Position numbers and translations under genes: made by a program
Source: Bretschneidera sinensis
Taxonomy: Eukaryota; Streptophyta; Magnoliopsida; Brassicales; Akaniaceae
Direction: 5' to 3'
NCBI GenBank assembly: GCA_023935145.1
Contig: CM043700.1
Coordinates: forward strand, 138,907,328-138,971,327
DNA length: 64,000 nucleotides
Notes under the pieces: generated by a model
Seen by the model: only the letters and a program-made list of their open reading frames with translations
Told to the model about the DNA's origin: nothing
Database searches by the model: none
Part shown: positions 48,785 to 57,793 of the stretch, piece after piece
How the letters are laid out: each line of letters begins with the position of its first letter
Numbering within the stretch: position 1 is the stretch's first letter

Positions 48785-48797
48785 TGGTATCAGAGCC
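48785..48797 (+). promoter_or_regulatory. Primer-binding site of S2
   Basis: TGGTATCAGAGCC, complementary to initiator Met-tRNA, two bases after the 5' LTR. Confidence 0.92.
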
Positions 48798-48837
48798 TCG
48801 TTCTCTTTATAAGGCTTAAATTCCTAGAGTTGATCCA

Positions 48838-50892
48838 ATGGCAGCAAATAGCTACTCTGAGGGACACTCTTATACTAGACCTCCATTGTTCAATGGATCA
48901 AATTATAACTACTGGAAAAATAGAATGAAAATCTTCGTCGAAGGACAAGATTACAATCTATGGAGAATTATAGAAGAGGGACCTAAAATTCCCTCAAAAG
49001 AAATAGTTATTGGAGAGACTCTTCATACAATGCCTAAACTCAAAACTGAGTTTACTGACGAGGATTGTAGAACAATGTCTCTCAATAGCAGAGCAACAAG
49101 CATGCTACATTGTGCTTTAGATATTTCTGAATATAACAAAATATCTGCATGCGTTTCTGCTAAAGAAATATGGGACAAATTGCAAGTCACATATGAAGGA
49201 ACAAGTGAAGTAAAAAAGTCTAAAATTTACATGCTAATTTCTGAATATGAATCTTTTAAGATGTCTCCTAATGAAACCATTTCTGAAATGCACTCACGAT
49301 TTACTACTATTATAAATAGTTTAAAATTGCTTGGCAAGAATATTGAGGAAGTTGAACTAACCAGAAAAATCTTAAGATCTCTACCTCCAGAATGGAAACC
49401 AAAGAGGACAGCCATTCAAGAGGCCAAAAATCTTGACAAGCTTGATGTTGAGACGCTGCTTGGGTCATTATTGACATACGAGATGGAAGAAATGACTCCC
49501 ATCGTCAATGATGATGAGAAGAAGAAGAAGCAAATTGCTCTCAAAGCTTCTACGAGCAACAAAGAAAAGGAATTAGAACAAGAAGCAGAGAGCAGTGAAG
49601 AGGATGGTGAAATGGCTTTAATCACCAGACGATTCCATAGGTTCTTGAAGAAAAGCAAGAAACCTTACTCAAAGGATCCCACCTCAAAAAGGGAACCACT
49701 TATGTGCTATGGCTGCAAGAAGCCAGGACATATAAAAGCTGACTGTCCAGTTTCAAGCAAACCATACAAGGGCTTCAAGAAGAAAGCTATGGTAGCAACT
49801 ACCTGGAGCGATGACGAAGAAGATGAGTCATCAGACAAAGAAATTGGATACGAAGAGATTGCCAACCTCTGTTTAATGGCAATCGATGATGAAAGTGAGG
49901 TAACATCTTCTCCCTCTTCAAAAAATAATATTGTTACTAGTAGTGAAGAATTACTAGAAGTCATAAATGAAATGCATGAAGAATTAAAGAAATTTGATTC
50001 TAGAAATTCTGTTCTTAAGAAAGAAGTATCATCTCTTTCTAAGGAAATGATAGTTCTTAGAGAAGAAAAAGAAAAATTATCATCTTTACTGTATAATTCG
50101 TCTCAAGATTTTCTTAAAGATGAAAATGAGAATTTGAAAAATAAAATTTCTGAATTAAACAGCACTGTATCTAGACTTATGCTTGGTAAAGAAAAACTTG
50201 ATGAAGTGCTTTCTTCCCAAAGATTAAGTGGAGGAAAATCTGGTGTAGGATATTCTCCATTGGGAAAACAAAAATCAAAAGAGAGCTTATTCATGAAAGC
50301 CTCTTGTGTAGATGGAGCTTCTACTTCGAAAGCTCCTAACCTTGTTAAAAGCACTCCCTTAATAAATCCGAGGAACTCTAGAAACTTAAATGATCATACT
50401 AAATTGAAGCATCCTAAAAATACTCATGCTTATTTGTATGCTCATTCTAGAAATGCTCATACACATCCTAGAAATAATCATCATGCTCATTCTAGGAACA
50501 ATGTGTATAATCAAAGAATGCATTCTGCTCATCCTAGGAATCACCATCATGGCTATTCTAGAAATAACTTGCATACGTATGCTAGCATGTATCCTAGAAT
50601 GCATCATCGTTCATTTTCTGGAAATGACATGCATTTTCATACCCCTTACCGTAGAATCATGTATCCTAGGAACTATCATCCTAAGGATTATAGGAATGCA
50701 CATGTAAAATTTCCTAGAAATTACTATGACTATAATGCTAGGTATGTGCATCATCAACATGTTCATAGAGCACCATATATTGTTAAGAAAGTATGGGTCC
50801 CAAAAGGAACCGTATTTTCAAGGACTAACCCCAAAGGACCCAAGAAATTTTGGGTACCTAAAAATGCTATCGTATATCCTTGTGTGATGTAG
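48838..50892 (+). CDS. Gag of S2 (684 aa)
   Basis: Structural protein forming the virus-like particle. Residues about 1-215 are the Copia gag domain (YNYWKNRMKIFVEGQDYNLW). A zinc knuckle, CYGCKKPGHIKADC, spans residues 290-303 (C290, C293, H298, C303). A long coiled coil covers about 368-460. A His/Asn/Arg-rich repeat segment (PRNNHHAHSRN and similar) covers about 510-645. The end carries VKKVWVPKGT and KKFWVPKN. The frame stops at TAG (50890-50892), and the protease follows in the same frame with no gap. The start codon is the first ATG after the primer site, in a good context (CCAATGG). It is intact. Confidence 0.93.
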   Translation: MAANSYSEGHSYTRPPLFNGSNYNYWKNRMKIFVEGQDYNLWRIIEEGPKIPSKEIVIGETLHTMPKLKTEFTDEDCRTMSLNSRATSMLHCALDISEYNKISACVSAKEIWDKLQVTYEGTSEVKKSKIYMLISEYESFKMSPNETISEMHSRFTTIINSLKLLGKNIEEVELTRKILRSLPPEWKPKRTAIQEAKNLDKLDVETLLGSLLTYEMEEMTPIVNDDEKKKKQIALKASTSNKEKELEQEAESSEEDGEMALITRRFHRFLKKSKKPYSKDPTSKREPLMCYGCKKPGHIKADCPVSSKPYKGFKKKAMVATTWSDDEEDESSDKEIGYEEIANLCLMAIDDESEVTSSPSSKNNIVTSSEELLEVINEMHEELKKFDSRNSVLKKEVSSLSKEMIVLREEKEKLSSLLYNSSQDFLKDENENLKNKISELNSTVSRLMLGKEKLDEVLSSQRLSGGKSGVGYSPLGKQKSKESLFMKASCVDGASTSKAPNLVKSTPLINPRNSRNLNDHTKLKHPKNTHAYLYAHSRNAHTHPRNNHHAHSRNNVYNQRMHSAHPRNHHHGYSRNNLHTYASMYPRMHHRSFSGNDMHFHTPYRRIMYPRNYHPKDYRNAHVKFPRNYYDYNARYVHHQHVHRAPYIVKKVWVPKGTVFSRTNPKGPKKFWVPKNAIVYPCVM

Positions 50893-53800
50893 ATTTGCCT
50901 TCATACCAAGGAGAAAGGTAACTGTTGGTACCTTGATAGCGGTTGCTCGAAGCATATGACCGGTGATAAAAGCGTATTCAAGGAGCTAACTCTAAGAGAT
51001 GGTGGACTTGTGACCATTGGAGACAATACTAAAATAAAGATCATCGGGCATGGAAAAGTCGATAATGATTTCTCAACTTTAGATAATGTATTGCTAGTAC
51101 AAGGCTTAAAGCCAAATTTACTTAGCATTAGTCAATTATGTGACAAAGGATATAAAGTCACATTTGAAACCTCTCATTGTCTAGTTATAGACATCAAGAG
51201 CAACAAGATCAAATTCATTGGCCATAGACATGAAAATGTCTATATAGTTGATTTGAAATCCTTACATTCCAATAATGAAAAATGTTTTCCTGCTTTTAGT
51301 GAAAATCAATGGCTATGGCATAGAAGGCTTGGTCATGTAAATATGAACTTGCTAAAAATTGTTTCAAGAAAAGATTTAGTTATTGGTCTTCCTAAAATCA
51401 ATTTTGAGAAAAACAAAATTTGCAATGCTTGTCAAATGGGAAAACAATCAAGGATATCTTTCAAAGCAAAAAATGTTGTCTCAACTACTAGACCTTTGGA
51501 ACTTTTGCATATGGACTTATTTGGTCCAATTAGTACCATTAGTCTAGGTGGCCATCAATATGCTCTTGTTATTGTTGATGACTATTCAAGATATACCTTT
51601 GTTATTTTTATTGCTTATAAGGATGAAGCTTTCAAAGGATTTGAAAAGTTTTGCAAAAAGGTACAAAATGAAAAAGGAATTTGTATTTCAAGCATAAGAA
51701 GTGATCATGGCAAAGAATTTGAAAATCAAAGCTTTTCAAAATTTTGTGATGAAAATGGAATTAATCATAACTTTTCAGCTCCTAGAACTCCTCAACAAAA
51801 TGGAGTTGTTGAGAGGAAAAATAGAGTTCTAGAAGAATTTTCAAGAACAATGCTTTGTGAAAATAATTTACCAAAATATTTTTGGGCTGAAGCCGTGAAT
51901 ACTTCTTGCTATATTTTAAATAGAATTTTGATAAGGCCCCTGCTTGATAAAACTCCTTATGAACTATGGAAAGGGAGAAAGCCAAATATTTCCTATTTTC
52001 GTGCCTTTGGTAGTAAGTGCTTCATCTTAAATAACAATAAAACTAACTTGGGTAAATTTGATTCCAAGACCGATGAAGGGATATTTTTAGGATATTCTAC
52101 TACTAGTAAGGCTTATAGAGTTTTCAATAAGAGAACTCTAGTAGTAGAAGAATCTGTGCATGTAACTATTGATGAATCTAACCCAATGAGTAGTGGAGAA
52201 GTTTCCTTTAAAGATGATGCAGATTTTATTCCAAGAATGGAAACTTCTACTCCCATTGTTGACCCAAAAGTGAGTTCTTCTCAAACAAATGAAGGGATTG
52301 CAACTCCAAATTTGGACCAACCATCCTCAAGTCAACAAGAGGAAAATCTACCCAAGGATTGGAGGTATGTAAATCATCATCCAATTGATCAAGTAATTGG
52401 TGATCCTTCACAAGGGGTAAGAACTCGCTCTTCCATTAGAAATATTTGTAATTTTGTAGCTTATTTGTCTCAAGTAGAACCTAAGACATTTATAGAAGCT
52501 GAAAAAGATAATGATTGGATAATTGCAATGCAGGAAGAGATAAATCAATTTGAGAGAAACAATGTTTGGGAACTAGTTCCAAGACCTAAAGATCATTCAA
52601 TTATTGGAACTAAATGGGTATATAGAAATAAAATGGATGAAAATGGTATAGTAACTAGAAATAAGGCTAGACTAGTTGCTAAGGGATATAACCAAGAGGA
52701 AGGAATAGATTTTGATGAAACCTATGCTCCCGTAGCTAGATTAGAAGCTATTCGAATGTTATTAGCCTTTGCATGCTTTAATAAATTCAAGCTATTTCAA
52801 ATGGATGTGAAAAGTGCCTTTTTAAATGGCTTTATAGAAGAAGAGGTTTATGTTGAACAACCTCTTGGTTTTGAAAACCCTAGTCTTCCAAATCATGTCT
52901 ACAAGCTTTCTAAGGCTTTATATGGGCTGAAGCAAGCTCCAAGGGCATGGTACGAAAGACTAAGCAAATTTTTGATTGATAATGATTTTGTAAGAGGAAA
53001 AATAGATACAACTCTCTTCACAAAAACTCACAAAAATGACACTTTGATAGTTCAAATATATGTTGATGATATTATATTTGGTGCTACTAATGAATCTATG
53101 TGTCAAGAGTTTGCAAAGTGCATGCAAGGTGAATTTGAAATGAGCATGATGGGAGAACTTACCTACTTCCTTGGACTGCAAATCAAGCAACTAAAAGGAG
53201 GTATCTTCATCAATCAACAAAAGTACGTCAAAGATCTACTAAAGAGGTTCGGGATGGAAAGCTCAAAACCAATTGGAACACCTATGAGCACAACCACCAA
53301 ACTTGATCTTGATGAAGGAGGTAAAAATGCAGATTCTAAATATTATAGAAGCATGATAGGTGCTTTACTGTACTTGACTGCAAGTAGACCTGATATAATG
53401 TTCAGTGTATGCATGTGCGCTAGATTTCAATCTAATCCTAAGGAATCACATGTAGTTGCAGTAAAAAGAATCCTTAGATATCTACAAGGGACCCAGACCA
53501 TAGGATTATGGTATTCTAGAGAATCATCTTTTGAGCTAGTAGGATATTCGGATGCTGATTTTGCTGGATGTAGGTTAGATAGAAAAAGCACAAGTGGAAC
53601 ATGCCAATTCTTAGGTGCTATGTTAACTTCTTGGTTCTCCAAGAAACAGAATTCAGTTGCACTATCAACCGCTGAGGCGGAATATGTAGCAGCTGGCAGT
53701 TGTTGTGCCCAAGTACTATGGATGAAACAACAACTAGAAGACTATGGCATGAGTCTCAAAAATATTCCTATATTTTGTGATAATACTAGTGCCATCAACC

Positions 53801-54015
53801 TAACCAAAAATCCTATTCAGCACTCTAGAACCAAGCATATAGAGATTTGACATCATTTCTTAAGAGACCATGCTCAAAAAGGTGATATAAGATTAGAATT
53901 TATACCTTCAGAAGATCAAATAGCTGATATTCTTACAAAACCCTTAAGTGAAGCTAGTTTTTGCAAAATAAGAAAGTTGATGGGATTGCTTGATTTTGAT
54001 AAATTGAATGTTTGA
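50893..54015 (+). CDS. Pol of S2: protease, integrase, RT, RNase H (one premature stop)
   Basis: Reads in the gag frame straight after TAG. The protease site [13 protein letters not shown] has its catalytic Asp at 50935-50937. The GAG-pre-integrase zinc region ([12 protein letters not shown]) comes next, then the integrase core with D (HMDLFGP), D (RSDHG) and E (VERKNR), RT ([29 protein letters not shown] at about 53060) and RNase H (SDADFAG, STAEAEY, FCDNTSA). TGA at 53848-53850 replaces an Arg codon (AGA in S1) and cuts off the last 54 codons, including the final RNase H Asp ([11 protein letters not shown]). The natural end is 54013-54015. The first ATG after the TAG (50956) is past the protease Asp, so an active protease requires readthrough. 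Otherwise intact. Confidence 0.92.
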
Positions 54016-54157
54016 TTGCATCTCACATTTCATCATTTGCAAGTTTGACATTGAGTGATAGAGTATTAATCCATGTTTAATTATTCCCTTCACTCAAAAA
54101 TGTCATAGATAAACAAATTCGTGCTATAAATTCAAGACTGGAAATTTTACTAATGGT

Positions 54158-54494
54158 CCAGTCGACTGGTAAATGTGCTCCAGTCGACTGGTAAGTCACT
54201 GCCTGATTGTCCAGTCGACTGGTAATTTTAACCCAGTCGACTGGTAACTCTCTGCCAAAAACTCCAGACGACTGGTAAGTCTTCTCCAGTCGTCTATAAG
54301 ATCAAATCCTGCTGGGAGCCAAATTTTTTTCATTTTTATGAACCTCCAGTCGACTGGTAACGATAGCCCAGTAGACTGGTATCTCACTGTCAGTTAATCC
54401 AGTCGACTGGTACGTTTACCCAGTCGACTGGTAAGAGAACTGTTCATCTTTTCAAAGGGGCCCAGTCGACTGGTAAGTTTACCCAGTCGACTGG
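54158..54494. promoter_or_regulatory. Internal palindrome array upstream of ORF3 in S2
   Basis: Twelve sites of the LTR palindrome start at 54158, 54180, 54211, 54233, 54264, 54286, 54346, 54368, 54399, 54420, 54462 and 54483; those at 54264, 54286 and 54368 are imperfect. Spacings are 22, 31, 22, 31, 22, 60, 22, 31, 21, 42 and 21. Apart from the palindromes I see no extended match to the LTR. It sits between the pol stop and ORF3 and is followed by a TATA box. Confidence 0.9.
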
Positions 54495-54505
54495 TATCGC
54501 GATTT

Positions 54506-54513
54506 TATAAAAG
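54506..54513 (+). promoter_or_regulatory. Candidate TATA box for ORF3
   Basis: TATAAAAG, 12 bp after the last palindrome and 210 bp before the ORF3 start. The leader 54514-54723 is pyrimidine-rich and has no ATG, as expected of a real 5' UTR. Confidence 0.6.
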
Positions 54514-54723
54514 GGACTGTTCATTTTCGCCCTCTTTACGCCATTTTCAAAGAGCCCAAGCTTTCTCTCTCTAGAAAAATTCATCTTTTTGATCTAAAAA
54601 CCATCCAAATCCCTTCTAAACACACCGATCTACTCATTCCTAAAGAGATTTTTAACTTTCTACGGTTAAAATCTCTCATTTTTACCAAATTTCCTTTTTC
54701 CAAAAACTTCAAATTTCTCGAAA

Positions 54724-55980
54724 ATGAGTGACAAAATCCGTATAAAACTCACAACAAGTGGACCTAATGCGCCCAAAAAGCCTAGGTCTTCAAAACCTTC
54801 GGCTTCGGAATCAAAAGGGAAGGGAGTAGCAGGGTCATCCAGCAAGGAGCCCAGAACAGAGTTGGAGCAGGCTCTGTTTTTCAGCCCAGCTGCTCATAAG
54901 AGGTATAACTCTATAATCCGTCACAAGAAAATCATGACGGGTAGAGTCGTTGATTTCGACTCCATTCGTCATGGTAATTTCGATATTCTACCAGCCTTTG
55001 AGGCAATAAATCTGACCCCACTGGTCAGTATTCATGAAAAATATTACCCGCGACTGATTCACCAGTTCTATGCTAACTTGGTGAAACCCAGTCCTCTGGC
55101 TCTGAGATTCAGAACCAGAGTTAGCGGTGTGGAATTTGAGGTCAACACTGACCTCTTGATGAGCATTCTGAGAATCCCTATAAGGGGGGTTCAATGGAGT
55201 CTGGATGGATGGCCAGACAACTTTGAAGTTGAGGAGGCCTGTCGGATAGTCAGGGGCGACCCTAACTATGTGTACAAACCCACTACATTTCACACATGTA
55301 GTGACTTGCCCCTCGACTCAAAAATGTTTCAATTGATTGTCAGTTGGACCATCCACCCGAGACTCGGGAGTCGAGGGTATCTATCTAAAATAGATACGGT
55401 ATTGATTTGGTGCCTAAAATCTGGGCACCACTTCAATATATATCCTCTGCTGCTCGCCAACATGATAAACGGTGAAGCAAACGACTCCGGGTGTCTTCCT
55501 TATGGGATGCTCATTACACTCATCCTCCAGCACTTCCGGGTACCTTTGCCTGCCTCCGAGGCTCAGGATATCGGATTGACGGATATCATCAACATCTCAT
55601 CTCTAAAGAAGATGGGATGTACTGTTCGTGAAGGGTTTCTCTATCCTAAGGCTGGAAAACGCCTAAGGATTCGAGAGGATGCGAGTGACAGTGATGAGGA
55701 TGCTGATACGGCTGCTGAGATGGAGACAGATACCCGAGCACCTCCCATTGGTGACTCGAGTACTGGTCAGACTGGATATGGTGACATCCTACGAGCTATC
55801 GCGAGTCTTCAGATGACGATGGAGTCTGGTTTTCAGTCCATGCAGTCCGATTATCAGAGGCTGAGCTCCTCCATAGACCACCTACGGGATGACTTCGAGT
55901 TACATCGAGAGCACACCGAGGGTTCCCTAGCTGAGATTAGGGAACTTCTTCGTGACAGCTCGGACTCTCCCGCACCATGA
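54724..55980 (+). CDS. Third ORF of S2 (418 aa), plant-transposon-protein type, function unknown
   Basis: Intact, sense-oriented ORF between pol and the 3' LTR. Residues 1-45 are basic and Ser/Lys-rich. Residues about 65-300 resemble the plant domain often annotated as putative plant transposon protein (GRVVDFDSIRHGNFD, YYPRLIHQFYANLV, FEVNTDLLMSILRIPIRGVQ). An acidic stretch (DASDSDEDADTAAEMETD) lies near 325-343 and a predicted coiled coil near 350-412. I see no signal peptide or membrane helix, so a classical envelope role is not supported, although some Sireviruses carry an env-like ORF in this position. The start ATG has A at -3 and is the first ATG of a clean leader. S1 lacks this ORF. 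Confidence 0.82.
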   Translation: MSDKIRIKLTTSGPNAPKKPRSSKPSASESKGKGVAGSSSKEPRTELEQALFFSPAAHKRYNSIIRHKKIMTGRVVDFDSIRHGNFDILPAFEAINLTPLVSIHEKYYPRLIHQFYANLVKPSPLALRFRTRVSGVEFEVNTDLLMSILRIPIRGVQWSLDGWPDNFEVEEACRIVRGDPNYVYKPTTFHTCSDLPLDSKMFQLIVSWTIHPRLGSRGYLSKIDTVLIWCLKSGHHFNIYPLLLANMINGEANDSGCLPYGMLITLILQHFRVPLPASEAQDIGLTDIINISSLKKMGCTVREGFLYPKAGKRLRIREDASDSDEDADTAAEMETDTRAPPIGDSSTGQTGYGDILRAIASLQMTMESGFQSMQSDYQRLSSSIDHLRDDFELHREHTEGSLAEIRELLRDSSDSPAP

Positions 55981-56537
55981 GTCTCATTCATTTAATCAGT
56001 TCTTAGCACTTTTCCAGTATTTGTCACTTAGCACGGACATCTCATGTTTGTTTTTCTTAGTTATGGCTCTATAAGACTCTACTTGTATTGACTTTTTCTA
56101 TGATGATGTAATACTATAAGCCATATTTCTTGCATTTATTTAAGCTATTTGTGATATGTTAGAACTGTTTTTAAATATCTGTTTGTCTCATAGCTTATTT
56201 GTTAATTGTTCTGCCCCCTTTGGTTGCTGTTGTCAAAACGGGGGAGAAAAATGAGAAAAACGAGAAAATCTAAGTAACGAGAAAATCTAAGTAAAAACGC
56301 AACCAATGCATAGATTTAGGGGGAGCATTGCTCCATATCTGTGTAAAAATGTTTATTGATTGGTTGAGTTTAATTCTGGATTGGTTGAAAGAAATATAAA
56401 CTGTGTTTGCTTGTTTACAGGGTGGTTTTTCTCGAAAAACAGAGGAGACTCTGTCCAAATTTTTGTAAAATCTTAACACTTAGTTTTTAAAACTGTTTTT
56501 ACATTATTAGTTTTGTCATCATCAAAAAGGGGGAGAT
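55981..56537 (+). promoter_or_regulatory. 3' non-coding region of S2 with three polypurine tracts
   Basis: Purine tracts lie near 56238 (CGGGGGAGAAAAA), 56317 (TTAGGGGGAGC) and 56525-56536 (AAAAAGGGGGAGA, adjacent to the 3' LTR). The last should prime plus-strand DNA synthesis. Multiple tracts are a known Sirevirus trait. Confidence 0.8.
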
Positions 56538-57788
56538 TGTTGACCCTCGCCCGTATTTTAATGATGGCAAAACACAACTGTTATTTAACTAACATGTTTA
56601 AACTAAGTTGTATTAAGGATCAAACACATTCAACCAAGGAACAAAGTGCAAAAACTCGAACCAAATCAAGTATCAAGTGAAGACTGAAGATCTAGTATAG
56701 GTCTTAAGGTTTAGAACCAATGTAAGTCTCACTCATACATTGTATTAGCTTGTTTAATGGCTCAAACACAAATGGTTTTTCTAAAACCATTAATTTTAAA
56801 ATGTTTTTAATGAAAAACAGAAGAAAAACTGGGTTGGAAGACAACCCAGTCGACTGGGTACATATACCAGTCGACTGGTATATGGGTCAGAAGGTACCCA
56901 GTCGACTGGATGAATTAACCCAGTCGACTGGTACTTTGACCAGTAATTTCCCAGTCGACTGGATGAATCAACCCAGTCGACTGGCACAATGGACAGAAAG
57001 TCCCCAGTCGACTGGATGATATATACCAGTCGACTGGATACCCAGAAGGTCTGAAAACGTATATTTTTCAAGTGAACCCAGTCGACTGGTATCTCGACCC
57101 AGTCGACTGGTAGTTCAAAAATATGACCGTTGGACTCCAAATCTGAACGTTTTAAAGTAAATCTTTTTCAAATTAAAGTCCAAAACGGCCATATTAATTG
57201 ATTGCTATATAAACCCTCTCAGCAAAGCATTCAATAACAAGCAGCACATATTCAAAAAGAGTTGATCTCATATAATCAAGTTTTTATACTCTTGAAACAC
57301 AAAAAGCTTTGAAATAATCTTATTGAGCCATTTCTTCAAGCTTTACTTTGAAAGAGAGACATTTCTGTAGTAATAAGCTTTCATTTGTTGTCTCTCTACC
57401 TTTTACTTTACACCATCTTTGTAAAGGGATTACTTCCGAGAGGAAGGGGAAACTTCCGAAAGGAAGGGGATTTTTCGGTTTAAGCAATTCCTGTAAATTG
57501 CTTGTGTACGGTTTGTGCAACACCCGGCTAAGTTGTGCGACTAAGTTTTCTTAGTGGATTACTTCAAGGAGTTCCTTGAAGAGAGTGGACGTAGGGTCGG
57601 AACGAATCCGATATTGCCGAACCACTATAACTGTGTTTGCATCCTCTTTCCTTAAACTCTTTATTTACAGCTTTCTACTTGTATCAATTATTTGTTGCTT
57701 ATCAGTTTTTATAAACTTGTATAAATTCCGCAAAAGTTTTTTAAAAACCCAATTCACCCCCCCTCTTGGGTTGAAACCTCGAGCTACA
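56538..57788 (+). repeat. 3' LTR of S2
   Basis: 1251 bp, apparently identical to the 5' LTR. Palindrome array at 56846-57110, TATA box at 57206-57213. Confidence 0.95.
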
Positions 57789-57793
57789 ACTAT

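Larger units (their letters stand above)
47527..57793 (+). mobile_element. Young Sirevirus-like Ty1/Copia retrotransposon S2 with target duplication
   Basis: Complete element, 47532-57788 (10257 bp), flanked by perfect ACTAT duplications (47527-47531, 57789-57793) inside the RNase H codons of gypsy internal 2. The uninterrupted site is seen in gypsy internal 1 near 39866. Its two 1251-bp LTRs show no difference that I can find. Order: LTR, primer site, gag, TAG, protease-integrase-RT-RNase H, an internal palindrome array with TATA box, a third ORF, three polypurine tracts, LTR. One premature TGA in RNase H is the only break noticed. Confidence 0.95.

Noticed and set aside
54724..55980. ORF3 as a viral envelope glycoprotein
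   Set aside because: No signal peptide, transmembrane helix or fusion-like hydrophobic segment is visible.
47532..57788. Identical 1251-bp blocks at both ends as an assembly artefact
   Set aside because: They are in the correct LTR positions with TG/CA ends, a primer site, a polypurine tract and a perfect 5-bp target duplication.
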